A DNA stretch of 64,000 nucleotides from Peribacillus muralis (GTDB taxonomy: Bacteria; Bacillota; Bacilli; Bacillales; DSM-1321): the NCBI RefSeq assembly GCF_001645685.2, contig NZ_CP017080.1, positions 3,773,051-3,837,050 of the forward strand, read 5' to 3'. Shown piece by piece: positions 36,357 to 45,765 of the stretch; position 1 is the stretch's first letter, and the number at the start of each line of letters is the position of its first letter. Under the pieces are notes generated by a model. That model did not search any database and was not told the origin of the DNA. It worked only from the letters and a program-made list of their open reading frames with translations. The translations under genes and the position numbers were made by a program.

Positions 36357-36968
36357 ATGGTAAATGGATTCATGGAAATGACAAAGCTTCAGAAAGGAAT
36401 TTCCCTTTCAGGAGGGAAATATATATATAAGGGGGCGATTGGGATTACAAAACGAACAGACGAAATCAATTTGGAAATTAAGGCTTGGGAAGAAAAGGAC
36501 CTTGATTTACTTATCCAACTAAATGAACCGAAAATGATGGAGTATCTTGGAGGTCCAGAGAGTGCAGAACAGATCGAAAGACGCCACAAACGTTACCTTG
36601 AGATTGGAAGCAAAGGAAGCATGTTCAGCATCAATCTACCGGGAGCTGAAGCCATTGGCTCCGTCGGCTACTGGCAGACCGCCTGGAACGATGAAAGTGT
36701 GTATGAAGTCGGTTGGAGTGTCCTTTCTTCTTTTCAAGGAAAAGGTTTAGCATCTCAAGCCGTGAAGGCCGTTATCGCCAAAATCAAGGACGAACGCAAA
36801 TACCATTGCATTCACGCATTTCCGTCCGTCCATAATGCAGCGTCCAATGCCATTTGCCGCAAGCTGGGATTCCACCTCATCACCGAATGCGAATTCGAAT
36901 ATCCCCCAGGCAGCTTCATGACATGCAACGATTGGTGCTTAAACTTGAATGAAACACTAGATCGATAG
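36357..36968 (+). CDS. GNAT family acetyltransferase
   Basis: 203 aa as drawn. The fold begins at INLEIKAWEEKDLDLLIQLNEPKMM (about 36-60), the acetyl-CoA loop is VGWSVLSSFQGKGLASQAVKA, and motif B is NAASNAICRKLGF. The first ~35 residues do not look like a GNAT and none of the ATGs (36357, 36372, 36378) has a good ribosome binding site; AGGAGG at 36410-36415 and GGGGG at 36431-36435 instead point to a start further in, perhaps a rare ATT. Divergent from the activator gene with only 56 bp between. Confidence 0.75.
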   Translation: MVNGFMEMTKLQKGISLSGGKYIYKGAIGITKRTDEINLEIKAWEEKDLDLLIQLNEPKMMEYLGGPESAEQIERRHKRYLEIGSKGSMFSINLPGAEAIGSVGYWQTAWNDESVYEVGWSVLSSFQGKGLASQAVKAVIAKIKDERKYHCIHAFPSVHNAASNAICRKLGFHLITECEFEYPPGSFMTCNDWCLNLNETLDR

Positions 36969-37124
36969 CCAATTTTTGTGTAGAAAATGCTTTTCCGGGA
37001 AAAGTCGAATGTTGTTGGTTTTAGGTGATTTATTTCCCGGGAAAGTCGGAATATTGCTTGGGGAGGCGGAACATTGTTTGAGAGTGATGGGATTTTTCAC
37101 GTGTAGGTCGGATTATAATTTAGG

Positions 37125-37225
37125 TTGGACGGATTAGTGGTTGATTGGGACGGATTATCACCTGATTGGGACGAATTATCCTTCGATTCGGACGAATTAT
37201 CACTTAATTGGGACGGATTTTCCTT
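37125..37225. repeat. Intergenic array of degenerate ~21-bp repeats (array 4)
   Basis: Four to five units with core GGGACGAATTATC followed by RCTTGATT-like sequence, between convergent GNAT and peptidase genes. Unit spacing is 20-21 bp. Confidence 0.8.
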
Positions 37226-37270
37226 TTCACAGGATGATTGACAGCCTGCTATCCATCAAATTTGACTCTT

Positions 37271-38179
37271 TCAAGCTAGTAATTGATTCCATGTTTCTTG
37301 ACCTGCTAGCTTATCTGCAGAAAGGTTGCTTGCTTTTTGAAATTTGGATAGTGCCGCTTCGGTTTTGCTGCCGAATCGTGCGTCAAGTGGCCCGGGATCG
37401 AATCCTTTCATATAAAGGGCGGCTTGCAGGATCCATGTGATAGGGCCCGCAGCTCCTATTTTCAAGATGATCATCGCAGCCTTGGTTTTTGGCCCCCATT
37501 TCCCATCGACCGCAAGTCTATGATTATATTGCCTATTAAGCTCCGTTTGTATTCCTTTTAAAAGCGCGGTTCTAGTTTTAGGGCCGAAAAATCCATCGAC
37601 TGCTAGATTCGTTTTATATCGGCTGTTTACTGTTTTCTGGATGGACATGATTTGGCCATCTCCTTTACTGGCCTTTGTTGTTTTGAATAGGTTGGTAAGT
37701 TGCGGTTTCTTCCCTGCTTGTAACTGTGTATAAGTTAAACCGCCCGTCATTTCCAAGTGGGGGTAATCCTTGAATGCCCGCCAATCTCCGCCCCAATCGA
37801 ATCCCAACTTTTTGCCTATCGCAGCTACATGCTTCCACCTTGAATCCACCGTCCAGATTGCCTTCCTGCCATCATCACTCACCAGGAAGAAATCGATGGC
37901 CAGTCCAAAATTATGATAAGATTGGCCCGGCTTAGCGTCCGTTACAACAGGCTTACCCGGATCACTATAATTTTTTCCATTGTAGCTGTAGACTCGTCCT
38001 TGACCATAAAGCGCGGCTTGCTCTTCCAAAGAGCGATAACCTGCGCTTATCTGTACAGCGATCCCTTCTGTATAAGCCCGTTCGATCATCTCCAAAGCTG
38101 ATGCCTTCACTACTGCATCCACCCCTTTGCCCATCTTCTTCACTGATCGCTCCACTAATGTTCGTAATTCCACTTTCAA
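37271..38179 (-). CDS. M15-type peptidoglycan endopeptidase with binding repeats
   Basis: 302 aa. The N-terminal ~155 residues match LAS/M15C peptidases (CwlK/Ply500 type): ISAGYRSLEEQAALYGQGR, then SYHNFGLAIDFF with the zinc His/Asp, and PHLEMT with the final His. Two or three C-terminal peptidoglycan-binding repeats follow (VDGFFGPKTRTAL, VDGKWGPKTKAAM and a third weaker DARFGSKTEAAL). Cuts L-Ala-D-Glu links in wall peptides. No signal peptide is visible, as in phage-like endolysins. TTG 38179 start, AGGAGGG seven bases upstream. Confidence 0.87.
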   Translation of the reverse strand: MKVELRTLVERSVKKMGKGVDAVVKASALEMIERAYTEGIAVQISAGYRSLEEQAALYGQGRVYSYNGKNYSDPGKPVVTDAKPGQSYHNFGLAIDFFLVSDDGRKAIWTVDSRWKHVAAIGKKLGFDWGGDWRAFKDYPHLEMTGGLTYTQLQAGKKPQLTNLFKTTKASKGDGQIMSIQKTVNSRYKTNLAVDGFFGPKTRTALLKGIQTELNRQYNHRLAVDGKWGPKTKAAMIILKIGAAGPITWILQAALYMKGFDPGPLDARFGSKTEAALSKFQKASNLSADKLAGQETWNQLLA

Positions 38180-38261
38180 GGTGATCCCTCCTTTTACATC
38201 CCTAGCACCCTTTATAAAAGGCTTTTCAACGAAAAAGTAGCACCTGAATCATGAAACCCCC

Positions 38262-38312
38262 AAAAAAAAATAGACCACTTCCATTCGCTTGTTTGCGAAT
38301 GGAAGTGGTCTA
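38262..38312 (-). terminator. Intrinsic terminator of gntP-scoAB
   Basis: A perfect 18-bp stem (38271-38288 with 38295-38312, loop of six) preceded by nine A on the plus strand, i.e. a T run on the minus strand. Confidence 0.92.
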
Positions 38313-38334
38313 ATGGCAGCTTAACTTATTAATT

Positions 38335-38982
38335 TTATGCCTTAATTTCAATAGAAGGGCTTATGGTGAAATCAGCCTCTGTTTTACTCTTCACTTCATC
38401 AAGCGTTACGCCATTTTGCAATTCAATCAGTTCCATGCCCACTTCGGAAAAATGGAAAACAGCCAATTCGGTAATGAGGCAATGGACGACCTTTTCTCCT
38501 GTCAACGGCAGTGTACAGCTCTTTTTCACTTTGGATTCCCCATGCTTGTTCACATGGTCCATTATGACAACGATGCGTTTAGCTCCCTGGACGAGGTCCA
38601 TCGCACCTCCCATTCCTTTTACCATCTTCCCTGGAATCATCCAGTTGGCCAAGTCCCCCGCTTCGGAAACCTCCATCCCGCCTAAAATGGCAAGGTCGAT
38701 GTGGCCGCCGCGAATCATTGCAAACGATTCAGCGCTATCAAAAAATGATGCCCCGGCTTTGGCCGTTACCGTTTCTTTCCCTGCGTTGATCAAATCCGGA
38801 TCGACTTCATCCTTTTGTGGATAAGGTCCGATACCAAGTAAGCCATTTTCCGATTGAAGCATGACATTAAAGTCATTGGGAATCATGTTGGCAATCAAGG
38901 TCGGCATCCCGATTCCTAAATTCACACACATACCATCTTGGATTTCTTTCACGGCCCGTTCTAAAATCAGTTGTCTAGTCAT
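38335..38982 (-). CDS. scoB: Succinyl-CoA:acetoacetate CoA-transferase subunit B
   Basis: 215 aa. Catalytic Glu in SENGLLGIGPYPQ (about residue 47), then GGAMDLVQGAKRIVVIMDHV. Together with ScoA it transfers CoA from succinyl-CoA to acetoacetate, the entry step into thiolysis. Same order as B. subtilis yxjC-scoA-scoB. AAGGAGG precedes the ATG. Paralogous to YodR at 28.6-29.3 kb, but placed with ketone-body genes, hence the name. Confidence 0.9.
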   Translation of the reverse strand: MTRQLILERAVKEIQDGMCVNLGIGMPTLIANMIPNDFNVMLQSENGLLGIGPYPQKDEVDPDLINAGKETVTAKAGASFFDSAESFAMIRGGHIDLAILGGMEVSEAGDLANWMIPGKMVKGMGGAMDLVQGAKRIVVIMDHVNKHGESKVKKSCTLPLTGEKVVHCLITELAVFHFSEVGMELIELQNGVTLDEVKSKTEADFTISPSIEIKA

Positions 38983-38999
38983 TCGAATACTCCTCCTTT

Positions 39000-39695
39000 T
39001 TATGCGTTAGCAGTTGTAAGTTTTTCAATTCGTTTTACATAGTCATTTCCTACAAGCACTTTTTGTACATAAACTCCTGAAGTATGAATTTCATCCGGAT
39101 CAAGCTCCCCTGTGCCTACAAGCTCCTCCACTTCGACCAATGTCACTTTTCCGGCTGTCGCAACGACAGGGTTGAAATTCCTTGCTGTTTTCCGATATAC
39201 GAGATTACCGAAATGATCCGCTTTCCAAGCTTTGACAAAGGCAAAATCCCCGACTATCCCTTTTTCCATAATGTATGTGCGGCCATCGAACTCTTTATGC
39301 TCTTTCCCTTCAGCGACCTCCGTACCCACTCCCGTAGCTGTATAAAAGGCAGGAATGCCCGCTCCGCCCGCTCGTAAACGTTCAGCAAGCGTGCCTTGGG
39401 GAACTAGCTCGACCTCCAGCTCTCCGCTTAAAAACTGCTGCTCGAATAACTTGTTTTCCCCGACATAAGAGGCGATCATTTTTTTGATTTGTTTATTTTC
39501 AAGCAAAAGTCCCAGACCCCAATCATCGACTCCGCAATTGTTGCTGACGACCGTCAAATCCTTCACACCTTTGTTACGCAAAGCAATGATTAGTTTTTCT
39601 GGAATTCCGCTTAATCCGAACCCGCCAACGATAATGGTTGCACCATCCTCGATTTGTTCAATAGCGCTTTCAAAAGATGATAATAATTTACTCAT
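39000..39695 (-). CDS. scoA: Succinyl-CoA:acetoacetate CoA-transferase subunit A
   Basis: 231 aa. [13 protein letters not shown] (about 24-36) and the [18 protein letters not shown] stretch identify the alpha subunit of family I CoA-transferases. 17 bp before scoB, 29 bp after the permease gene; one operon. GGAG precedes the ATG by about eight bases. Confidence 0.9.
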   Translation of the reverse strand: MSKLLSSFESAIEQIEDGATIIVGGFGLSGIPEKLIIALRNKGVKDLTVVSNNCGVDDWGLGLLLENKQIKKMIASYVGENKLFEQQFLSGELEVELVPQGTLAERLRAGGAGIPAFYTATGVGTEVAEGKEHKEFDGRTYIMEKGIVGDFAFVKAWKADHFGNLVYRKTARNFNPVVATAGKVTLVEVEELVGTGELDPDEIHTSGVYVQKVLVGNDYVKRIEKLTTANA

Positions 39696-39724
39696 TCTCC
39701 CATCTCCATTCCTAATCTATTCTT

Positions 39725-41110
39725 TTAAATAAACAATGATGTTCCAAAAGCAATGATGAACACGGTCACTGTTTTCAAGACCGTAATCGCAAAGATATCC
39801 TTGTATGATTGGCGATGTGTCAGTCCCGTAATGGCAAGCAAGGTGATGACGGCACCATTATGCGGCAGCGTATCCATCCCGCCAGATGCCATGGATGCAA
39901 TTCGATGAAGCATTTCCGGGGTGATCCCGACACTTTCGGCCACCTGCAAATAGTGATTTCCCATTACTTCTAACGCAATCGAAAGACCGCCGGATGCAGA
40001 TCCGGTGATCCCTGCCAGGACATTGACGGCAACAGCTTCGGATACGAGGGGATTGCCGCTTGCGTTGAACACCCAGTTTTGAATGACGGAAAATCCAGGA
40101 AGCGTTTTTACTACATTCCCAAAACCGACTTCAGATGCGGTATTGAATATCGCAAGCAAAGACCCCATGGCAGCAGCCGTCAATCCACTTGCCAATTTGA
40201 CTTTGATTCGTCCTACATTCAGGAGCATCGCTGCAATAATACCGATTGCAAGTGCAACGATCAAAGACCAGGATGAAGTGACTGTACTTACATCGGCAAT
40301 GTTGAACGTTTCCTTCAGCATCGATCCGTCATACCAGTGCTTTACTGAAATGGCACTGCGGCTGAAAGCGAAGTTGAATGCGACGACAAGGATGAGCGGT
40401 ACGAGGGACAGCCAAAAGTTAGGCAGGTTTTGCTGTTCTGCACTTTCTGGTTCATTAATATGTCCATCCCCGTACCCTTCCCCATTTGCCACCGCTTGTT
40501 TACGACGGCGTTCCAGCCAGAGCATTCCTCCAGTGAATACAATGATCGCGCCTATGATCCCCATGATCGGAGCTGCATAAGTATCCGTTCCGAAATAATT
40601 CGTCGGAATGATATTTTGGATTTGAGGTGTTCCTGGAAGAGCATCCATCGTATAAGTGAAGGCACCTAAGGCAATCGTTCCTGGCAACAATCTTTTTGGA
40701 ATGTCGGCTTCTTTGAAGATGGCCGCTGCAAATGGATAAACGGCGAATGCCACGACAAACAGTGAAACCCCGCCATAAGTCAGCGCCGAACAGGCAAGCA
40801 CAACAGCAAGAATGGCCTGCTTCGAGCCTAGTGATTTTACGATGGTCTTGGCAATGGATGCAGCTGCACCGCTCATCTCCATCACCTTTCCGAATACGGC
40901 CCCCAATAAGAATATCGGAAAAAATGCTTTAATATAGTTAGCGGCAAACGTCATGTATGTCTCTGTATAACTCGGCAGCAAATGACCGCCGGATAAGATG
41001 ACCGCCAATAAAGTAACAATCGGCGCTATGATGATGACCGGATAGCCCCGGTAGGCTAAAAAGATTAAAAGTCCCAGCGCCACGACAATGGCTAAAATTT
41101 GAATCACCAA
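39725..41110 (-). CDS. GntP-family permease (3-hydroxybutyrate/acetoacetate candidate)
   Basis: 461 aa, about 12 TMs, with the GntP landmarks PGTPQIQNIIPT (about 158-169), TGSASGGLSIALE and MDTLPHNGAVITLLAITGLTH near the end. In B. subtilis the homologue yxjC is upstream of scoAB, and the same order holds here. Takes up a small organic acid, most likely 3-hydroxybutyrate or acetoacetate (context inference). Start TTG 41110 (GGGGG seven bases upstream) or GTG 41107. Preceded by a ~250-nt leader containing a cre site. Confidence 0.88.
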   Translation of the reverse strand: MVIQILAIVVALGLLIFLAYRGYPVIIIAPIVTLLAVILSGGHLLPSYTETYMTFAANYIKAFFPIFLLGAVFGKVMEMSGAAASIAKTIVKSLGSKQAILAVVLACSALTYGGVSLFVVAFAVYPFAAAIFKEADIPKRLLPGTIALGAFTYTMDALPGTPQIQNIIPTNYFGTDTYAAPIMGIIGAIIVFTGGMLWLERRRKQAVANGEGYGDGHINEPESAEQQNLPNFWLSLVPLILVVAFNFAFSRSAISVKHWYDGSMLKETFNIADVSTVTSSWSLIVALAIGIIAAMLLNVGRIKVKLASGLTAAAMGSLLAIFNTASEVGFGNVVKTLPGFSVIQNWVFNASGNPLVSEAVAVNVLAGITGSASGGLSIALEVMGNHYLQVAESVGITPEMLHRIASMASGGMDTLPHNGAVITLLAITGLTHRQSYKDIFAITVLKTVTVFIIAFGTSLFI

Positions 41111-41278
41111 CTCAATTCCCCCTTTTCTTTCTCCCCTTGCCCCAAAGTGACTCCTGAAGCCATTTAGTAGAAATATGAATCTCCCTAAATTCCATATTTT
41201 TAATATTTTCCCCTTTTTCCACTCAAGCCTGCCTTCCCCAAGTCAAGCTGAGTGATCCACTAAGTGCTTCCTAATCAC

Positions 41279-41292
41279 TGATAACGCTTTCA
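41279..41292 (-). promoter_or_regulatory. Catabolite-responsive element (cre)
   Basis: TGAAAGCGTTATCA on the minus strand matches the Bacillus cre consensus TGWNANCGNTNWCA at every fixed position. It lies about 75-90 nt downstream of the sigma-54 start, so CcpA could block elongation. Confidence 0.75.
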
Positions 41293-41376
41293 ACAATCTG
41301 TTGAACTACGAAATCCCTTTCCATTTTACGTTGAATCACGATATAAAATGACTTATAGGCCATTCACTGAAGTAAT

Positions 41377-41394
41377 ATGCAATTAACGTGCCAA
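41377..41394 (-). promoter_or_regulatory. Sigma-54 promoter of gntP-scoAB
   Basis: TTGGCACG-TTAA-TTGCAT on the minus strand, a full match to the sigma-54 -24/-12 consensus. Predicted start near 41367. Confidence 0.92.
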
Positions 41395-41468
41395 CTTAAT
41401 ATCAAGCACTTTTCATTGGATTTTTAGTTAGTGGACAAGCAAAAATCCCTTGTACGTGTCAGGGTTTC

Positions 41469-41503
41469 CTTACACATAAGCATATTCGGCTAAAAAGTGT
41501 AAG
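41469..41503. promoter_or_regulatory. Candidate activator site upstream of gntP-scoAB
   Basis: CTTACAC ... GTGTAAG perfect 7-bp arms, centred about 92 bp upstream of the -24 element. A further near-perfect dyad GTGCGGA-tt-TCCGTAC lies at 41539-41555. The 41.1-41.7 kb gap holds no credible gene. Confidence 0.45.
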
Positions 41504-41683
41504 CCTTTTCATACAACATTTAAAATCCCCTTCGTTTTATGTGCGGATTTCCGTACAAACGCACTATAGTCCACTTCAGGGATTCGCCTTTGAGCGGGCA
41601 ATCTGCCTCTGCGCCTCCCTTGAACGTGGATGTTATTCCCATTATTTCGACATGTAGATTGACAATAAACTATTTTCCTATCA

Positions 41684-43351
41684 TCATAAACCATATTTAT
41701 TCATTTTTTCATAAAGCGTCGTTCGACTGACCCCGAGTTTCTTTGCCGTTTCAGATTTATTGCCGGAAGTCATTTCCAGGCATGAAAGGATGGCAGCCCG
41801 TTCGGTCTCATCCATCACCTCGGCCAGAGGGCGGATCGTGACCGTTTCCTTCTGTCCCGTGATTTCTTTCGGAAGGTGCTCGGAACGGATCACTTCCCCT
41901 TCTTCAACAATATTCATGGCCCGTTCAATGATATTCTCCAGCTCCCGAATATTACCCGGCCATCTGTAATGGCGCAGCAGCCGTAATGCTTGATCACTCA
42001 TCCCGATTACTCGTTTTTTCATGAGGTTCTGGTACTTTTCGATAAAATGATTGACCAGGATTTCAATGTCCTCCGGCCGCTCCCTTAAGGAAGGAACCTG
42101 GAATTGCATGACCTTTAACCGGTAATACATATCAAGCCGGAATTCCCCTTTCGATACCATATCCTCCAGATTGCGGTTCGTTGCAGCGATTACCCGTACA
42201 TCAATCGGAATGCTTCCCGTCGAACCAACCCTCTCGATTTCTTTTTCCTGGAGCACACGAAGCAGCTTCACCTGCATATGCAGCGGCAGCTCGCCGATTT
42301 CATCGAGAAAAATCGTTCCTCCCTCAGCCGCTTCGAACTTCCCTGCTTTTCCGCCTTTTTTCGCACCAGTGAAAGAACCCTCTTCATAGCCAAACAGCTC
42401 GGACTCCAGCAGCTCTGCCGGAATGGCGGCACAGTTCACCTTGACGAACACGCCCATCGCCCGTCTGCTATCATTGTGGATGGAATGGGCAAACAGCTCC
42501 TTACCCGTTCCGCTTTCGCCCAAGATCAATACATTCGAATCGCTTTTGGCGGCAATTTTGGCCTGACCTTTCACTTCCATGAAAGCAGGACTTCTTCCCA
42601 TCAAATGATCAAACGTATAGGAGGCCTTATTTCTCTCGCGAAAATCGCCTTTGTACTTTTTCAGCTCTACTTCAAGTGAATTTATCCGCTTGGAGAGAGC
42701 AGTGAATTGCCCGACATTCTTAAACAAAATCTTCCCGACAGCTCCGATCAATTTACCTTGTTTCCGTATGGGGGAGCGTGTCGCAATGATATAATTATCT
42801 TTTATTTTCTGTAATTCGGCGACCTCTTGCTTGCCTGTTTTGGAGACCACATGCATACGTGTATTTTCGATGACCTCCGTAACATGTTTCCCTATGGAGC
42901 TTTCCTGATCGACCCCTAGAAAATCCGCATAAGCGTGGCTAAGCATTTGGACATATCCTTCCGTATCGACCATCACCAGCCCGTCATAGGCAAATTCGAT
43001 GATATCCTTGAACAGAATTTCTTCATGATTATCGACATTGAGAAAATCGCTTTTATTATTGGCAAACAATAGAAGATAAATCTGATACTGCTCATCACCG
43101 ATTTGAATGTTGGTTTTTCTGACAATCCCATTATGATCGTTCAAACGGATGGGCGTATTTACAGCTGGTTCAAGTTTTTTTTCCATAAGCACTTTTATTT
43201 GCTGATCAAATTGTTTCTCAGCGATAATTTCTGATAATAGGCGATTGCATAAATTGATTTCTCTACCGTTTTTCGTGACCAAAACACCCACAGGCAATTC
43301 TTCCAATATCGCCTTCACTAATTCCAATTGAACCGTTTCAATATCGGCCAT
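41684..43351 (-). CDS. Sigma-54-dependent activator with PAS domain(s)
   Basis: 555 aa. The N-terminal part contains one or two PAS-like domains (about 10-230), then AAA+ with Walker A GESGTGKE, sigma-54 loop GSFTGA, TIFLDEIGELP and WPGNIRELENI, then a Fis HTH (SETAKKLGVSRTTLYEKM). GSFTGA differs from GAFTGA at one position but keeps the contact residues. ATG 43351 with AAGGAG seven bases upstream; the longer form to 43429 overlaps the thiolase and is rejected. Third gene of the dehydrogenase-thiolase operon, so it likely controls its own operon plus gntP-scoAB. Confidence 0.9.
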   Translation of the reverse strand: MADIETVQLELVKAILEELPVGVLVTKNGREINLCNRLLSEIIAEKQFDQQIKVLMEKKLEPAVNTPIRLNDHNGIVRKTNIQIGDEQYQIYLLLFANNKSDFLNVDNHEEILFKDIIEFAYDGLVMVDTEGYVQMLSHAYADFLGVDQESSIGKHVTEVIENTRMHVVSKTGKQEVAELQKIKDNYIIATRSPIRKQGKLIGAVGKILFKNVGQFTALSKRINSLEVELKKYKGDFRERNKASYTFDHLMGRSPAFMEVKGQAKIAAKSDSNVLILGESGTGKELFAHSIHNDSRRAMGVFVKVNCAAIPAELLESELFGYEEGSFTGAKKGGKAGKFEAAEGGTIFLDEIGELPLHMQVKLLRVLQEKEIERVGSTGSIPIDVRVIAATNRNLEDMVSKGEFRLDMYYRLKVMQFQVPSLRERPEDIEILVNHFIEKYQNLMKKRVIGMSDQALRLLRHYRWPGNIRELENIIERAMNIVEEGEVIRSEHLPKEITGQKETVTIRPLAEVMDETERAAILSCLEMTSGNKSETAKKLGVSRTTLYEKMNKYGL

Positions 43352-43415
43352 CCTTATTCTCCTTAACCGGTCTGAATTTTCCCTCATTATATCATAGGAG
43401 AAGGAGGTCAAGGCA

Positions 43416-44591
43416 TTACCGCTCCACAATCAGCGCCGTTCCTTGTCCGCCGCCGATACATAAGGTGGCAAGGCCGGTTTTTGCTTCCCTGCGCTTCATT
43501 TCATACAATAAAGTCACTAATATGCGTGCACCAGATGCACCTACCGGATGCCCCAAGGCAATCGCCCCGCCATTCACATTCACTTTCTCCGAATTCAGAT
43601 CAAGATCATTAAGCACGGCGAGTGACTGCGCCGCAAAGGCTTCATTCACTTCCAGCAAATCGATCTCATCGATTGTCATTCCCGCTTTCGCTAAAGCTTT
43701 TTTTGTCGCAGGAACTGGACCGTAGCCCATGATTTTCGGATCGAGCGCGGCGTTTGCATACGACTTGATCGTTGCCAGCGTTTCCAGCCCCAGCTCGTCT
43801 GCTTTTTCTTTAGACATCAGGACCAGCATCGCTCCCCCATCATTGATTCCCGATGCATTGCCCGCCGTCACCGTTCCGTTTTCCTTAAATGCAGGACGCA
43901 GCTTCGTTAGCTGATCGATCGTCAGCCCATGACGTGGATGTTCATCCTGGTCCACCAAGACCGTCTTTCCACGGCGTTTATATTCAACAGGTGCGATTTC
44001 TTCTGCAAACCGCCCTTCCAGCTGGGCCTTTTCAGCCTTCATTTGGCTATTCAAAGCGAATTCATCTTGCTTTTCCCGGCTGATTTCCCACTGCTCGGCA
44101 ATATTCTCCGCAGTCACGCCCATATGATATTGATTGAAGACATCCGTTAAGGCGTCATACGTCATGGAATCCACGGCTTGTGCATTCCCCATTTTCTGGC
44201 CAAAACGATAATTGGGAAGTAAATACGGGGCATTGCTCATGCTCTCTATCCCCCCTGCCAGGATCACATCCGCATCTCCGAGGGCAATGAATTGCGCTCC
44301 CATTATGACTGTACGGAGGCCGGACCCACAAAGTTTATTAACGGCCATTGCCGGCGTCGTTTCCGGAATGCCTGCATGAATCGCAACCTGACGTGCCACA
44401 TTTTGCCCTAATCCCGCAGATAAAATATTTCCTACCAACACCTCATCGATCAGGTCAGCCGGAATTTTTGCCCGCTTGATCGCTTCCTTCGCTGCCACAA
44501 CTCCCAATTCAACCGCCGAAACATTGGCAAGACTTCCTCCAAACGTACCAACCGGTGTCCTCGCTGCCCCAACTATCACTACTTCTCTCAT
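43416..44591 (-). CDS. Acetyl-CoA C-acetyltransferase (thiolase)
   Basis: 391 aa. Acylated Cys in [11 protein letters not shown] (about 88), His in [14 protein letters not shown] (about 349), and second Cys in CIGGGQGTA (about 378), all present. Splits acetoacetyl-CoA to two acetyl-CoA, or the reverse. Its start overlaps the preceding stop by four bases (ATGA), with GGAGG ahead. Supplies the last step of 3-hydroxybutyrate breakdown. Confidence 0.93.
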   Translation of the reverse strand: MREVVIVGAARTPVGTFGGSLANVSAVELGVVAAKEAIKRAKIPADLIDEVLVGNILSAGLGQNVARQVAIHAGIPETTPAMAVNKLCGSGLRTVIMGAQFIALGDADVILAGGIESMSNAPYLLPNYRFGQKMGNAQAVDSMTYDALTDVFNQYHMGVTAENIAEQWEISREKQDEFALNSQMKAEKAQLEGRFAEEIAPVEYKRRGKTVLVDQDEHPRHGLTIDQLTKLRPAFKENGTVTAGNASGINDGGAMLVLMSKEKADELGLETLATIKSYANAALDPKIMGYGPVPATKKALAKAGMTIDEIDLLEVNEAFAAQSLAVLNDLDLNSEKVNVNGGAIALGHPVGASGARILVTLLYEMKRREAKTGLATLCIGGGQGTALIVER

Positions 44592-45535
44592 ACTATTTCC
44601 TCCTTCTCCCTCTTTAGTTTTGCTAATTTAACGAAATGACGGTCCCTCTCACTGATTTTCCGGGAAGCGGCAGATCCTTCATACGTAAAAATCCCTTCTC
44701 CCGACTTCGCCCCAAACTTCCCTTCCTCCACCAGATCACGAATCAACACAGGGGCTTCCTTACTCTGATCCAGCAAGGGCGACACATTATCAAACACCCG
44801 CTGCCATGTATCCAATCCGCCTAAATCAGCAATCTCGATCGGCCCGGTAAATGCCCACCGAAAGCCTGGTCCGGCCGTTATCGCTGTATCGATATCCTCC
44901 GCATCGGCAACACCCTCTTTTAATAGATGAAAGGCTTCCCGCATCAAGGCAGTCTGGAGGCGATTGGCAATGAAACCTGCTATTTCTTTTTTCAAGAGAA
45001 TCGGAGACTTGCCGATTTTGCGCATCAAAGCAAGCGTTGTCTCGACGATTTCCAGCCTTGTTTCGTCATGCTGAACAATTTCAACCAATGGAACCAAGTG
45101 CCCGGGATTGAAGAAATGCGTGATGACCATCCTGTCCGCGAACGAAGCCTTCGCCATCAATTGGGATATCGGAAAAGTCGATGTATTGGAAGCTACAATT
45201 GCATCCGGTTTGATGATTTTCTCCATTTGCTCATATAGACTCAACTTCAACTCGATGACTTCCGGAATCGCCTCAATGATAAAGTCGGCATCCCTTAAGG
45301 CTGCTTCCAAATCTACACTATAGGAAATATTCGCCAAGGCTCCTTGCTTTTCCTGATCTGTCAGTACCTCTTCCTCAATCAGCAATGATAGATTCTCGGA
45401 AATTCGTTTTTCGGCAAGTATTAAGAGCTCCTCCTCGATATCGTTGATCGTGACAGCATACCCGCTTGATGCAAATGACTGAGCGATTCCACTCCCCATG
45501 ACGCCTGACCCGATGATCGCTATTTTGTTAATCAT
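44588..45535 (-). CDS. 3-hydroxyacyl-CoA (3-hydroxybutyryl-CoA) dehydrogenase
   Basis: 315 aa. Rossmann motif [19 protein letters not shown] at the N-terminus, SNTSTFPIS and [15 protein letters not shown] with the catalytic His, then the C-terminal helical domain starting with [12 protein letters not shown]. Oxidises L-3-hydroxyacyl-CoA to 3-ketoacyl-CoA with NAD. ATG 45535 (AAAGGGG upstream) is used; the ORF track-like extension to 45577 runs into the sigma-54 promoter. First gene of a three-gene operon with thiolase and activator. Confidence 0.9.
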   Translation of the reverse strand: MINKIAIIGSGVMGSGIAQSFASSGYAVTINDIEEELLILAEKRISENLSLLIEEEVLTDQEKQGALANISYSVDLEAALRDADFIIEAIPEVIELKLSLYEQMEKIIKPDAIVASNTSTFPISQLMAKASFADRMVITHFFNPGHLVPLVEIVQHDETRLEIVETTLALMRKIGKSPILLKKEIAGFIANRLQTALMREAFHLLKEGVADAEDIDTAITAGPGFRWAFTGPIEIADLGGLDTWQRVFDNVSPLLDQSKEAPVLIRDLVEEGKFGAKSGEGIFTYEGSAASRKISERDRHFVKLAKLKREKEEIV

Positions 45536-45575
45536 CTCAATTCCCCTTTCCGTTTTATGTCCTCCCCTTTTATAC

Positions 45576-45593
45576 ATGCAATATCCGTGCCAC
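45576..45593 (-). promoter_or_regulatory. Sigma-54 promoter of the dehydrogenase-thiolase-activator operon
   Basis: GTGGCACG-GATA-TTGCAT on the minus strand; only the first base departs from TTGGCACG-N4-TTGCAT. Start near 45567, 32 nt before the ATG. Confidence 0.88.
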
Positions 45594-45765
45594 CGTTAAA
45601 GGTAGAATAAAATTCTTTTGTTATGTTGAAAACCATGATAGACTCTTACTCATTAACCTAACCCATATTTTTATACCTTCCCTTTTTATTCCCACCATCA
45701 CTTGCACTTTTTACGATATAAAACGACAAAACTGGACCATTACATTTTTATTGGAGGAATGTAAG

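Noticed and set aside
41509..41694. 61-codon minus-strand ORF before gntP-scoAB
   Set aside because: Lies across the activator-site region; no ribosome binding site and odd composition.
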